Source: Neospora caninum Liverpool (taxonomy: Eukaryota; Apicomplexa; Conoidasida; Eucoccidiorida; Sarcocystidae). Taken from it: a stretch of DNA of 64,000 nt. The notes below the pieces were generated by a model. The model was not told the DNA's origin. It made no database searches and worked only from the letters and a program-made list of their open reading frames with translations. This document shows positions 36,101 to 49,892 of this stretch, in pieces; position 1 is the stretch's first letter; each line of letters begins with the position of its first letter. The position numbers and the translations under genes were made by a program. The stretch spans positions 682,001-746,000 of the forward strand of contig NC_018397.1 of NCBI RefSeq assembly GCF_000208865.1, given 5' to 3'.

Positions 36101-39100
36101 TATCCCGAATTTGAATCCGTGGGAATGGAGAAACGTCCCAAGGGCGGGCATGCCACTGGGAAAGCGCTGGGCATCCCACAGAAGGGGCTCTCGTGGCCCG
36201 CGTTCCTACAACACGCGACGGCACGACGAAACACGAACGGAGAAAGAAACTGTACACGTGGCTGAAGCACAGTGAGGCATGTCGCGATGTTCACACTGGA
36301 GAAAGTGCCATGACGAAAAGACGCCGGTAGTTGGCACAACAGCTCAGCAAACAAAGTCACGTGGAGCGGACCGAAACTCTGGCTCTTTGTCGAAGACTCG
36401 AAACGGGCACATGACATTCAGGCTCATGGTGGCGGGGCCTCTCGATCCAGAGGAGTTATCCTTCAGTCCACAGAGTCAAAATCAAAACAAACAGACCTCA
36501 CGTGCGTCTTCAACCTTGAGTCTGCACCAAACCGGCACGTGCATTGTAAAGGTACAGCACGCACGAGTACGGAGTCAGTCGCAGAGTGACCACAGAAAAA
36601 AATGGCCGTTGCTACGGTGTCACAAAGGTTCCCTCACGTTTTTTGCCACGGAGTCCGACACAGAAACACGGAACCACACGAACGACAGAAACATGCTCCA
36701 CTCATGGCGAGTGCTATACCACAGCAGAAAAGGCGCCCCGTCAGCAGCCAACGGCTAGAACCGCAATGTAGAGAGTAAATACTTTTCTCTTCGGAAACGG
36801 TTCGCCCTCCAGCCGAGCTCTTGTGAATGGTACTTGACGTCAACTTGCTTGTAACATGCGCAGCGCAACGACTGTTTGTATTGTGCGTCGCTGGATTCGC
36901 GGTGTAACGAGTCTCTGCCCCGACACACGTCCCAGTCAATCTATCTCCGCTTCATCGTGCCTCGAGTTCGCGTGTCTCTTGATTCCCCGCCATGGAAGCA
37001 GTGCCCCGCTATCTGTCTGAGCCTCCGTTTCTCTCCTGTCTCTTTCCCCTTTCGTTCGTCACTTCCACCATGTGTTGCAGCCCTCCACCACAATCACTTC
37101 CTTCGCTCCTCTTCTTCCTTTCTTCCTACCTCATCCTTCTTGATGCCCCAGCAGTCATCGAGCGTGACATACTCGTACCCAGCCGCTTGCAGCCCGGACG
37201 CCCTGAGTGCCCCCGCTATGCCCATGACAAGCTCCTCATTCAGCTTCGATGTGTCACACCCAAATCGATTCCTGAGAACATCCGGAAAAGGAAAACGTCT
37301 GCGACGCAAACGCTCCGTGAAACGCTATTTTACGCTGGTAGTTGGACAACTCAGGTGGGCTGCACGTCGTTGCACTTTCAGAACCGAATACCGGTTGCAC
37401 AACTATTGGTGATCTGAAACGACCCTGTGCCGCACCCGACACGCCCAGGCGAAATTTCGCATTTTCTCTCCGGTTTTTGCCCGCTCGTTTCCTCGGTTTG
37501 GCTCATGCGCCTCTTCATTTTGCGTCGACCCGTTCCTTGCGTCGACCCGTTTCTTGCGCCGTCCCGTTCCATTTCCCTCTTCCTTTCCAATACCTATTTC
37601 AGCCCCCCAGCTATCTCGCCGGTTCCTGTTCTCTAACATTACGAGGGTATCCCGCCAGAAAAACGCCAGCATGACACTACGCAAACGGCGAAAAAGTGAA
37701 GACGGCCCTGGGGCATAACTGAGTAGGTCGCAGAACTGGCCAAGCTCCATTTGAATTCATCCGCCGGCCACCGACGCCACAATCGATGTTTACTGTGTGC
37801 GCCATGGAATCAGCATTTTCGAGGAGGCACAGTGCTGAAGGTGTCACCGTGTGTTTCTAAAGTTCATGGAGTCTGGCGGTGGTAAAGGACAACATGCCTG
37901 TCGTGCCCGGTACATCTACAACCGCTCTGAACGACGACTTGCGCCAAAACTGTTATCGGCAGCTGGTCCTTTCGCGTCAGGAAAAACAATCTCGTACCAT
38001 GAATTCCATCCCATCGGCGGTTTTGGAATTTGTGCCTTTCCACGAGGTGAGAGAGCACGCGACGAGATAGTGACCGAACCATTCTCAACCATGTCATCCT
38101 CTTTGTGACGTTTGTTGGGCAAACGTTTTGAATATGGCATCAATTTCCCACCTCCTTCCGTCTGAGGAATGGTGCCTTGAGCCGTCGAAGCAAAGAGGAA
38201 GGACTCCTGCGTTTCCGCAGCGATGAGCGTCTCTCCTGGTGCTGGAACGCGGTCATTATCGTAGCGCCGCACGAAATGGTAAGTTGGCTCTGTGTGGGCT
38301 GTCTCAATTCCTTTCGCCTCTCCCTCCGCTTCGCCGTCAAATGTACCGTCACTCTCCTGGTCTTCATTCAGAGCACCTTCATCCAGTAGATCTTCGTTGT
38401 CGCTTGTCACCTGAAGCGGGTCCAGCCCCACATCGCTATCCTCAAAATCTAGAGATAAACTGTACTCGCCCGCATCTCCTTCCTCGTCTAGTGACGGACT
38501 GTCCGCGTCCTCGCCTTCGTCTCCCCAAACGGGAGCTCTATCGACATGGTCGACCAGTAGGGTTGCGTCGTCTCCATCAGGAGACAGAGAAGCATCTGGG
38601 TCACTTTCTTCGCCCAAGTCATCCATACTACCGCGTGCCACGCCTCGATCCGCTTCCTCCCCCTCGCTCTTGCCCCCTGGCCCTTCGTCACTGCCCTCTT
38701 CCTCTCTCCATTCACCCTCACCTGACTGGAATGCTTCATCAACTGGCACCGCACTGTCCCGAACAACACCCTGTGGGGCTCGCCACGGAACAGGCGGGTC
38801 CCCGTCATCGTCGGTCCACTGCGGAGTACCACGGTTTGTTCCCGCCTCTGAACCCTCTGCCAGGAGCGTTGAAGTGTGGGGATTCGGGCTCTCGCCTCTC
38901 TCCTCCGCCATCGTCGACGAATTGGTGTAATCACTTTCACCTTGTTCGCCTGCCTCACCCCACGCTTGTATGGGATTGGGCTTATTCCCGTTGCTGTCTT
39001 TCTGTGTTGCACTGGGTGACTTCTTCTTCTCGCTCCCCGCGACCCTCTTTTGCACTGCCACCCCCTCCTCGAGAGGCCCCTCCCATTCTGCACGTGCTGT

Positions 39101-39364
39101 GCCTTCTGCGGTGAGCCGTTCTTCTCGTCTCGCTTCCGGTTCTCTCTTGTCTCTCTGTCCCCTGGGTGGTATATTTTGGGCGGTTGCCGTTGTGTCCCCA
39201 GATGCATTGAGGCACAGAGACGGAAGAGCAAAGAGGAGGGAAAGATGGAATAAACAGGGACGAAAAAGGAACCCGCCTGTCTTACTTGGCTTTCGTGGGA
39301 CCGCAGAAGAAGCCCGAACGGGCACTGTCTCCCAGCCAGGATCGCTAGCCCTCCCTGCGTCCAT
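33157..39364 (-). CDS. GH27 glycosidase, probable alpha-N-acetylgalactosaminidase
   Basis: Seven exons, about 991 residues: 39364-37998, 37271-37130, 36205-36069, 35835-35589, 35328-35062, 34519-34245, 33697-33157, all in phase. The joins restore MGWNSWNRFGCD and [14 protein letters not shown], classic family-27 sequence. Conserved elements follow in order: [33 protein letters not shown] (nucleophile Asp ~575), [17 protein letters not shown] (Arg ~638, acid/base Asp ~642), [10 protein letters not shown] and VIAVNQD. Exon 7 carries the C-terminal beta domain ([18 protein letters not shown]). In human enzymes the pocket reads CEWPLY in alpha-galactosidase A and CSWPAY in alpha-N-acetylgalactosaminidase; here it is CSWPAY (Ser614, Ala617). 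A recessed hydrophobic segment ([18 protein letters not shown], residues ~38-55) implies entry to the secretory pathway. About 390 acidic residues precede the catalytic domain and about 110 polar residues follow it. It removes terminal alpha-GalNAc or alpha-Gal from glycans; the first is favoured. Confidence 0.92.
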
Positions 39365-42300
39365 GGCTGCGAAAACCTTGGAAGCGCGACCGTGCGGAGA
39401 AGAAGCAGGAAATGACACTCGAAACACGCACAAGGAAAGACACGGCAGGATGTGCCCGAAACGCAGTAAAAATATGTCTTCAAAGACTCCCTTCAAAACG
39501 ATGCCTGCGACGGAGGCTGTAGCTATACCGCACTGGCGTCAACCTGCACAGCGGTGTCAACCCGCGAGCCGTGCGTTCCCCCGTAGTTCGTACGGTTTCC
39601 CACGGAAAAAAGTTCCCTGAAACGTAGGGATTCCAACCACAGACACAGGCTCAGAGCACGTCTGGCCAAGAAAGCGGTCACGATAGAAACTCACGTTCTT
39701 TTGTGAAGGTGACGAATGGCAGTAAACGCGGCTTGAGACACGGAGACAAGACGCTGCTCTGTGTGCGGTGTGGAGTCACCCGCTCAGCGCCACCTCGCGG
39801 CCCCTGCAGAACACACGCTTGGCTTTTCACACCCCGACTGGGCTCCCTCTACAGAAGTACACGCTCAGTGGGATCGAAGGGAAATGCTGCAGTTTCGATT
39901 CCGTCTACGCCCAGGATAAAAAAAATGTGATTGAGACAGCGGCGCGCCGGGTGACGGGCTGTCTGTTTGCTCGGCTCGGAGCGGGCTGTGAAAGCAGAGG
40001 CCAGCCGCCTGCGCGGACGGGCAGGATATGCCGGTCACCTCAGTCCGGCCAACCCAACTAGGCGTTCGGTGGCAGACACACTTTGATGATTGCAGTGTTC
40101 CACCGAATCAATTGAAACCATGCCTTTTCCATCAATCTGGGTTCGAAGGCAGTGCACTGTTAGCTAGAAATGCCACAGAAGGGTGCCCAAGGTTAACGGC
40201 GGCACGCGTGGGTGCCTGAGTCCACACACCTGTTGATTTTGGTACTGGTCGGAATGATGGCAAGTGCGTTGGCAAGCGAAGTGGCTCGAGGACCCATCAC
40301 GCATCCACGTCGTAGCTTCCTCTACTCCTTTGTGGGGGGGGGGGAGTTGAGGTACGTTACCCATACGGCCGCAAATGGAGTACAATACTTGGAAACGCCG
40401 CAGATGTGATGACAAGCCAGATCACAAAACACGTTCGGTACAGCGAGTCATTTGTGGCAGATCTCTTCTTGTCATGCAGTTAGAACACTGGGCGCCTATT
40501 CTCCTCGGGGGGCTGTTCTTCATTCTGTCACTTGTCGGCTCCGGTTGTGCTCCAGGGAGGATGTTCAAGGACTAAAAGGAAGGGACAGGTCAGGTATTGA
40601 AGGCAAAGACATAAACAAAACCCAGTCTTCCCAGGAGAAAAGGGACTGCAGGCGTTACACATTCCATGAGAAAGGGAAAGCGATTGCAGCGTTCGATGTG
40701 CACTAATTCCAAGTGGTTAGGCTCCGCGGTTTTTACTGTGGCTGCCACGAAACATGATGGGCAGTCGAACGGAGTGGACTATGCGACTTTTTTGTTGCCT
40801 TTCCTTGTGTAGCGGGGAGTCGCACGATTGTATACGCCGGGCGAAACGAGCTTCAGCCCATGAGGCCTCCTTTTCGAAATGCAGATCATAGTCAAAACTG
40901 TTTCGTCATGCTGAACTCCGGAGCTGCCAGCTTGCCAACTTCGATATGAAAAATGCAGGGTCTCAGAGCCCACTAGCGCGGTAACTCATGCAACTCAAGA
41001 TGATACGGTGCGCCTTTTCGGTTTAGTTTAATGCACTTTCTTAAAAAGAGCTTCTTCCAGAAAGACGTCTGAAAGGAAAACTATTTGTATGAGAGGCGGC
41101 GAGACTTGTCGAGTATGAACAGTTCAACGAACAATGTGGACACTCTGGATTCATGTGCCGTGCCCGTGAGCCCGTTACGCAAGTGCGTTCCTAACCGTGG
41201 TGGCATGGCCAGTCTCAGCGGTACAGTTTTCTCCCGTTTAATTCAGTGTGTACTACCACGTTTTCGGAGTCACATGTGCGCCGCTGCTTCTCAATACGCG
41301 CATCAACAAAAGAGTTTCTGCCGCTGTTCGGTTGGGCAAGAAACCGTCGCCCCGCTGAGGACAAGCGGGTCATTCGTGCTGCAGGGAGGGCCCACCCGTA
41401 CTAAGCTGAAAAGCCCTATGCGCCCTTGTTGCGTTAAGCCTCCCATTTAGATGGAAAAAAAGGCTTTCGTTACGTAAATATGGGAGAGCTGCTCCTGATC
41501 CTGGCTCCTCCTACTTTCCCCCTGAAGCCAGGTGCGACAGCATACGGGCTCGTGAGAAAGAATCGCTTAGAGAAGGATGGCACTGGCTTTGGGCTGACAC
41601 AGCAATCTTGTCAAACAAGGGAGAAAAAGAAAGAACTGTGCTCCGAGGGGCTACGACGGCGGGGGCTACCCCGTAGGCGCCTGTGAAAAACTGGGCCCTA
41701 CAGAACCAAAGGGCGGCGCTAAGCTGATGGGAGACATTGACAGAGCCTGTACGGAGAGATCGCTTTCTCTGAAAAGGCCCTTCGATGCTATTCCACCCAG
41801 GATACGGTACAGTCCGGGTACGACGTATCCGGCGTCCACGTAGCCACTGTGCATTGTTGACTCGCGACTGACTGCACAGTTTTCTTCTGTGGGCTCGTGA
41901 ATGCAGAGCGCGGCTCCACCCCTTCCTTCGCACTGGCTCTGAGGTGGATCTTGTCCAGAGTAATTGCACTCGTGTGCGGCGGCGTGCCTTCCAGCAGCAT
42001 GCTAGCGCTCCTCCAGCTCAGGACGACAGCGATGCTCCACGCCCTCGCTGCTTCAATCGTCGCTTGTCGACCTGTGCACAGGCTCCTCGGTTACCCGATT
42101 TCCACAGTTCCTGTCCTGGGGTCTTCCCTTACTTGCCTTCCACGGCGTCGGCAGCAGCGGTTGTCCACCGTCCTTAGACGAATTGTATGCTTAGATCCCG
42201 CTTTCCCGAGGTCTCGCCATCCGGCGCCTTTTGCGGCCGTCAGGCAAAGACCGTTCCCATGGACACTTGCTGCGGCAACAGTTTGTTCCCGTCAGCAGAG

Positions 42301-42788
42301 TTCGTATCAGCTGGTCGACACGAAGCATTTGACGACTGACGGTGCTCGCGGGAAAAAAGGAGGCTCGTCCATCTGGCAGTTACCTCCCGTTTTTGTCCAG
42401 CGTCCTGCGCAGATGCTGGCTACTGGCTGCATGCGCGGCGCTGCATGCGTGATTTACTTTAGGTCCCGCAAAACCCGCGGACTTGTTCCGGCACATTGCA
42501 CCGACACAACTTCTTTTTTCCGTGGAACAGAGGACAAACGAGCGTCATTTCCGCCTTCTTCCACGCCTCCGTTTTTGCCTCTGTATTCCCTTTCGCCTGC
42601 GGCTGCCTCTCTGTTCGAACTCGCAAACAAGCGCTGTGGACGATGTCTCCTGTTACCGAAACCGGGTAGCTAGTGACTCGACGTACCCACTATGACGAAG
42701 GCTTTTTTCTGTAGACTTCTTCCGTTTTTTGCTTCACCTTTTCCTCCTCAACAGTTCTCTTCTTTCACCGGTGCCTTTGCCAGGAAAT
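39365..42788. other. Divergent intergenic region between GH27 (-) and cardiolipin synthase (+)
   Basis: This contains both promoters. Apart from the candidate upstream exon at 41999-42665 no coding signal was found. The segment has a G-run at about 40335-40345 and several short open frames without domains. The last 100 bases before 42784 are a strong polypyrimidine tract ending in CAG, so an intron may end here. Confidence 0.5.
41999..42665 (+). other. Candidate first exon of cardiolipin synthase (targeting presequence)
   Basis: An open frame from the ATG at 41999 encodes an Arg/Leu/Ala-rich, acid-poor sequence (MLHALAASIVACRPVHRLLG, then RRRQQRLSTVLRRIV), the composition of a mitochondrial presequence. 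A GT at 42666 and the pyrimidine-rich CAG at 42783 would join it in frame (codon GGA) to the next exon just before its ATG at 42789. Without transcript data this stays a hypothesis; the region could equally be 5' UTR. Confidence 0.35.
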
Positions 42789-45700
42789 ATGGTTCGTTTA
42801 TCAAGTGCCGCATTTCCGTCATGCCGCTGCGCGGCGCTTCTCTCTGCGTCACTCGGCAGTCTCGTCGCCTTAACGGTACACGGAGAAGCCGAAGAAAAAC
42901 GAAACATTCACCCATCTGTCGTCTCAACTGCCTCGCCACGGAAGCGCTCCTACGTGGAAGATAAGGCAGATACCTCTGTCGTAGAGAGCGGGGACACCTT
43001 TTTGCGCTCCCTCAGAAACTCACCGCAGTATTCTCTTTTGCGTGACAGCAGCAGCAGCAGTCCGCCTCTTGCACCAGAAGGAGGAGAAAGATGTCGTCTC
43101 GCTGGAACGAAAACACAGAGACCCTTCTTTGCACAAGGAGAAGCGTGTGGAGGAAATAACGCACATGCAAGGCTCGCTTTCTGCGACGGGGGGAGAAGCG
43201 GGCCGCGCCGGCAGGGGAAAGATATGAAAGCTGCACAGGAAGAGGTGGGGGATAGGCATGAGGAAGAAAACGCTCAACGGGAAGCAAGACAAAGGATTTC
43301 TGGCTCTCATGCGACTCTCAGCTTGCCGCGTGGTGGTGCCACGGGCGGGGACAGATTGACGGGAAAACATGACGAGACCAGGGAGAAACACCTCAGAAAG
43401 GAGATGAGGAAAAACACTCACGACGCACGTACTCAATCTGAACTGTATAGATGGTCAACCGGTTTCTTCCTCAGCGGCAATCATCGACGTGCAGTCTCTG
43501 CATGTGCATCTTCTTCGTCTTCCTCGTCGCCTTCTTGCTCCTCATGCTCCTCGTCTTCACCTTGTTCCGCCTGCTGTTCTTCCTCCTCTTCCGCAAGCTC
43601 TTCGTCATGCTCCTCTCCTCTCTCCCTGTCTCCTTCCAAGTTCGAACACTCTGCCTTCTCCGCCGACGAGCCAGTGGATATTCCCTCCCATGTCAAGCGC
43701 GCCGTGGCAGGTCTTCGGCGTCTCCAAGTCCGGCAGAAGTGCGAAGAGAGAGACGGAGGCGAGGCACGCGGAAGCGCGGGGGAAATGTGTGGGGACACCG
43801 TGGGGACCGCGGCCTCTGGGAGAGATAGAAAAGCGACGCAGACCGCCCGAATGGAGACAGAGGAGACGGCCAAACGACAGGAGGAAGGAGAACAAGAAAG
43901 AGACACCTGGAGGGCGCCGAATCGCCACAGAAACTTGCGTCTCTCAGAAGCAGACTTTGCCCGTCTTGTAAGTGCTGCAAACAAACAGGGGACTCGACAT
44001 GCGAGTCATATCGTCTCAGAGGTACCACGGTCACAGTGTCGATTGCCGGTTTACATACATACATATCTGCCGGTGCACATGGAGGTATTCAAATGCAATG
44101 TATCAGGCACATGTATATATATATATATATATGTATATTCGTGTATACATGTCTGAGGTGATGCGTGTACATTCTCTACATCGCTGCCTCTTTAGGAGAA
44201 ACAAAACAATAGAAAGCTCTCAAAGAGGGACGAATGGTCTTTCTGTGTCGTGGAAGAAACGGCCAACGAGAGCTGCCGTGCTTCTGTTAAGGGGACCTCA
44301 GCCGCGTGTCATGGGTTTTAACGCACACTGCGCCGTCGCGGTTCGTTTTCTCCTTTTTTTCTCCCTTCTCTTCTCATACAGAAGGGGACGTCGACCGCCG
44401 CCCCCCCTTTGCATAGAGCATGGTTGCCTGTCCTCCCGCAACGCTTCCGTATCGATGCGAGACAGTGGGCGAATCAGCGATAAGAAAGACAGTGTTTTCG
44501 AGACGAGGCGTTCCATTCCTGCCGCTCGCAGCAACGCAGTCCGGCCCGTTTTGCCGCTGTTGTGTCTCTCCATCTGGTGCGCTGTGTTTTTCGTCTCTGA
44601 TTCTGCGCACCTTTTTCCTCTCTCGGCAGGAGACACAGTGGCTGACTCTCATGGAGCGCGTAAAACACTTTGGCCGCGTATCAAGCGGGAATCGCGTGAA
44701 GATTTACCACGAAGGTGGGCGGCTGCAAGGGCCCGCTCTTCGTCCCGTTGCGTACGGTCCACAGTCGCGTCGTGTCTGGGGTTTCGCCTAAGGCCTCTGT
44801 TCCCTGTGATGGCTCTCTTTACCCTTATCGTTCTCGGGACTGTTTGGTTTCTTTGTTCTGTTCATCCTCGTTCCCTAAACGCTGGCCCTTTTTCCTTTGT
44901 CCTCGCCGTTCCGCGCAGCCTTTATGATTCCTCGCATTCGCCTCTTTTGTGGTGGCCATCCTTTGGTGCGTTCCACATGCTTCTTCCCTTCTTCCTCCTT
45001 CGAGTGTGACGCTGGAAGCATTCGAGCGGAAGCAAGCGTCCCGGATTCACTGGCAGTTTCCGCGTGTTCGGGTCTTCTCTCTGTTCAAGCTTCATTTGCT
45101 CTCCTTTGTGTGAGTCTATCCCGAGTGATCCTGTAGGTGGTAGGCGTTTCCTGTTCCACTTGCTGGTTCTTTTCGGATCGTCTTGACCGTTCCTTTGGAC
45201 TTCTATCTGGTCACCCCCTCTCTCGTGGGCGTAGTCTTATACCCACCCAATCTGTCTGTCACTCTGTGCCTTCGAATCGTCCTTTGTGTGTCCTGCCCTC
45301 GAACGCCTGCATGGAATGTTCCTATCTTTCTGTGTTTTTTTCTTTTTGCGGGCGCTCCGTCTCTCTGTGACTTTTTTTTGCCTCTGCCGCTCCTCCCCTG
45401 TTGCTATCGCTTCTCGTTTCCTCTTTGGGCCTCTTTTTATCCCTTTTTCGCTCGTGTCCTACGGGATTCTGCTTGTGTCTCGCCTCCCCGCTCTCCTCTG
45501 CTCTCTTTGGGCTTCCGTTTCCTCCCTCCCGTGAGCTCTCTTCGCTCTCCTGAACTCCCCTCTCTTTTGCGTTTTCGTCCCCTGCCGCTGCTTCAGGGGA
45601 CGAGGTCTTCTCGTCCATCCTTCGGAGTATCGGAAGCGCAGAAAAGACGATTTTGATGGAATTTTATATCTACGACAATTCCGCTGTTGGACGTGCCATC

Positions 45701-48700
45701 AAGGATGCCTTGTGTGCCGCGGCACAGCGAGGCTGCTTTGTGGTGCTCGTGGTCGACTGGGTAAGCGACAAGAGGAGGCTTCCTGCGTGTCTCCGGGTTT
45801 TTTTCGTTCCGTGTGTTCGTTGGTTGACGTTTTCATCTGAAGCAACGGGCGCCAGCGACCGATTTCCACCGTCGTCCCGGCTTTTTTGAGAAGTGTGATC
45901 CTTTCTGAGGTCGTTTGCGGACCCGTGGAACACCTGTCGAGTGAGAAAGCATCAAGTGCTTTCCCACACGGCTGCATCTCACACTGATCCCTGTCGCGAC
46001 TCTGCCTCCGTGCTTCTTCCGTTCGCAGGTTGGCGGATTCAATATGCCTACGGTGTGGCAAGACGACCTCGTTGCTGCGGGAGTGAACGTCGTGATTTTC
46101 AATCCGCCGTTCCCCCTGGCGCTGCATGGACTGGAGCACGACTCGTCGCCGAGGTCTTCGCTCTCGTACCTCGCAGCGACAGCGAAACACATCCTCGCCT
46201 ACGGGAAGGGCGTCTGTAAACTTCTGTTCGCGTCTCCGGCTTCACAGGGGCTGGAGAACAGCTGTCGCGGCACTGTCGAGCCTGTCACTCCCCTCCCTCT
46301 CGCATCTCGCGTCGCGTCTTCTCCCCCGTCTCCGCAGTCGGCCGGTGGATGCGGCGGCTCCCCACCTGGCCTGCAGCAAACTCCAGGAGCGACGGAAGCT
46401 CAGGTGTCTCTGCGAGGAAGCCGTGCACACGCACCAGGGAGTTTGTGGGCAGACCGCGTGGGGCCGATTCCCTTCCGAGACCACCGGAAGAATCTTGTGG
46501 TCGACGGAAAGGTGGCTTTTGTGGGGTCTGTAAACGTCGCCGAGGACGCAGTAGGTAAGCCGTGAAAAGAAGGCGCGAACTGAAGTCGCCCGGGGTTTTG
46601 CCGTCACACTCTGTGGAGGGGCGACACCCAGTTTTGAGGCAGTTTGTCGGCCTACGCTTTTCGACTGAGATCCCCTTGGCTCTCTGATGCCCCACGGGTC
46701 TGCAGGAGCAAAGTTCGGAGGAAGAAACCACTTCTACGACTTGCACGTCCGCGTCAGAGGACCAGCGGTGAAGGCGCTGGAAGCCCTCTTCGTGGAGACG
46801 CTCGAAACCTCGAACGCACGGCCCCTGCGAGATCGGCTGGTCTCGCATCTCGCAAAGGTCGACACGGAGCAGGAAGCACGGATGCCGAGGTTCGGCAACT
46901 GGCGGGAAGGAACTCAGCGAAATGGAGGACTCCTGGACGGGCACGAAAGCGGGGGGAAGACAGGCGAGAACGAGCCTACTGTCGGACACAGTGGATTCAG
47001 CCAAGAGGTAAACGGTAAGGCGGTCGTGGACCTAGGACAGAGCAGTGGGAAACTGCAGTCTTCTCTCCCCTCGTCTTCCTCTGATGCTTGCTTTGCTCTA
47101 TCAGAATCGCCTTGTGCTTGTGTGTCCTCGTCTTCCTCCACGCCGTCCTGGTCTTTTTCCTTTCCGCCTTCATCGAGCGGGTTTTCTTGGTCGCGTCTTC
47201 GAGCGCGGCTGCTCTCGATTCTGCCCTGGCGAAAATCGAGTGACCGCGAAGACCGAGAGGCTACGTGCCACGGCGAGGAGCGTCGCAACCTCCTTCTAGG
47301 GTGGAAGGCCGTGAGAATGCCCGCTCGTCGTGCCGAAACCGAGACGGAAGAAGTTGACGACGACGCCGACGACGCGACCGATGTTCTGGTTCAGGTGCGC
47401 GGAGCTTGGATTTTCGAGGGAAAGGTGGAAGGAAGAACAACAGCTGCTCGCTCTGTGCTGCGGTTCCTTTGACCCACATTCGCGTTCGATGCTGCGCGAT
47501 CTTCCTCGCCTGGCTCGTGCTTCGCGATCCCCGGCGTCGGCCGTCTGTCGTCCTTGTCGCATTTTCCGGCGTCCGCACGCAGCCTCAGAACTCGCCAAAA
47601 ACAGAGCGGGTCTTGCCTGCGTCGCAGCCGCTCCCTGAATCTGGCGTCGTTCGCCTTCGCGTCTCTTTCTTCAGGTCCTCGAGAGCAACGTGATGCGGAA
47701 TCAGCGCTCCATCCAGGCGGTCCTCAAATCTGCAATCTACAATGTGAGCCGAACCAAGAGGAAGACCGTGTATGTGTCTGCGGCCTGTCTCGGCGTTTCG
47801 CTGCTCTGTTCTCTCTCCGCTACCTCATGTTCGATCTAGCCGCGAAACGCCGTTTGCGAGCGCGTTCCCGTTTCCCGTGCTCGCCTACCTTTCCTTCGTC
47901 GTCTTCCGTGGGAGGCTCTCTTGATCCCCGAGGCGTGCTTCTCGATCGCTTTGCCGCATGCGTTTAGCTTTTGTCCTCAGGCAACTGTCTCGCTGTACGT
48001 GACGGCGGCGTACTTCGTCCCGCCAGGGTTTCTTCGCCGCGCACTCCAAACGGCTCTCGGCAGGGACGGCGTCGACGTGTCCCTTCTTCTCTCGGGGGAC
48101 AGCGACGTATGGGGGGACGTGTACGCAACAACTTACGTCGCCAGGAAATTTCTGGTAGGTTCGCGCTGCGAGAGCGTCTTTTGTTTTTTAACTCTCCTCT
48201 CCCTTGATCCGTCTTCTTCCTGGCAGCCAGGCGCAGGCGTGTCTCGAAGAGGCAGGGACGCGTGCAGGCGGTGTGGGCGAGATGCAACTCGCGCCGGGGA
48301 ACGCCTCAGTCTCGCAGCCCCCGTCACAGTGGATCTCGTTTTCTTCGCATTCCTGGGACTCGGTTTCTCCAGTGCAGGAAAGAAGACGTCGACCGTTCCA
48401 CACGCAAACGGGCTTTCGTGTGTGCTGTCTGTGCACCTCCATCTCTTCCTCTCGCTCTGCGCACCTGCGTGTGCTTCATCGCGAGTGTGTCGCTCTCTCT
48501 GCTGCGTCTCGCTTTCGGTTTGTCCGCAGACGAAACAGCGACGGCACGCCTTTCTGTCTGCCGACTGGGAAATGGATCCCTCCTTTGCCCAGAGAGTTAA
48601 GGTGTTTTTTTCGTCGCTTCTGCCCTCGCAGCGATGGTTGACTCCGGACACGTATCCCCCGATGAGCGTCGAGGACGAGGACGCAACGCCCAGCCCTGGC

Positions 48701-49856
48701 TCTCAGGACTCCGCGACTTCTCCCTTTCCCCAGGACGAAGCAGAGGGAAATGCACACGGCCGAAAAGAACGCGCTAGCGAGTCGCGTGACGCAAAACCCG
48801 AGAGGACGGGGCGGAGGCAGGTGTGGAGGAGTCTGCGAGGACGGGACGAGCCGAAGGGAGAGGCGTCCGTCTACTTCCTGTCTTCCCGCCACTGCCACGC
48901 GAAAAACATTGTGGTAGACCACCTGTGGAGCACAATTGGGTCTTTCAATCTCGACAGGTGAGGCTCGGTCTCTCGAGGCGTGCGCGCCGAACACTCATCG
49001 GCGAGTCTTGTCTCGATCTGCGTCGGTCTTGTTCTGTGAACACTCAGGGAAACGTGCGCTCCTGGTTTTTTCCAGGGCTGCGTTGCCCGCAATGCGATGC
49101 GCGCCTCCCACCTCCATGACTCGCCCCCACCCGTTGTATTTCCATTGCCTCCACCTTGCCTCACACCGCTTTCGAGGCTGTTTTCTATGCCTGGCTCTGT
49201 TCTGTTGCCTTGAGTTTTCCGTCGGCGAGAACGGACGGCGCGAGCGTCTCTGTTTTCCAGCTCCGCTGTCTGCAGCGCGAGGCTCCTGGGGGCTCTCCCG
49301 CGATGCTCGCCCTTTGCGCGTCTATCTCGTTTGCCGGCTTCACGTTTTCCCACCCTTCTGGGATTTCTTCAGGCGTTTTTTGGTTTTTTGTCGACGCCAC
49401 GCTCTGCACCCCTTTTAAGCCGTCCTCTGTTTCGCGCCTGCCTTTTCAGGTTTTCTTCGCGTCGCAACATGGAAGTCCTTCTAGCTTTTCTCGACCCCGC
49501 CATCGCTCTAAAGTTTGAAGACCTCTACTGGCAACACGTCCAGAACGGCGAGGCAGAGCGGATGACCGTCGAGAAGTGGAACAGCCAGAGTCTTGCCAAA
49601 AAGGTCATCTGCTTCTTCTGCTACTACGTCACCCGATTTGCTGGTAACCTAGAGATGCAGGCACTCACACTCCTGTAAACATCTTGCAAACAGGCCTTTT
49701 CCTGTACGCGATGCCCCGGACCAGATGCTCGCCACAGTCTAAGCCTCGCGAGAGCTGCCCAGGAGCATTTCCATAGGCATTCATCTTCGCCTCTCTCTGC
49801 ATCTGCTGCTAGATATCTCCGCTGTTTTTGTGCATATATATATATATATATATATA

Positions 49857-49892
<36 letters not shown>

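Noticed and set aside
40333..40346. Poly-G run as a possible G-quadruplex (also near 51650 and 53747)
   Set aside because: Single uninterrupted G runs of this type are common in coccidian introns and intergenic DNA, and nothing nearby suggests a function.
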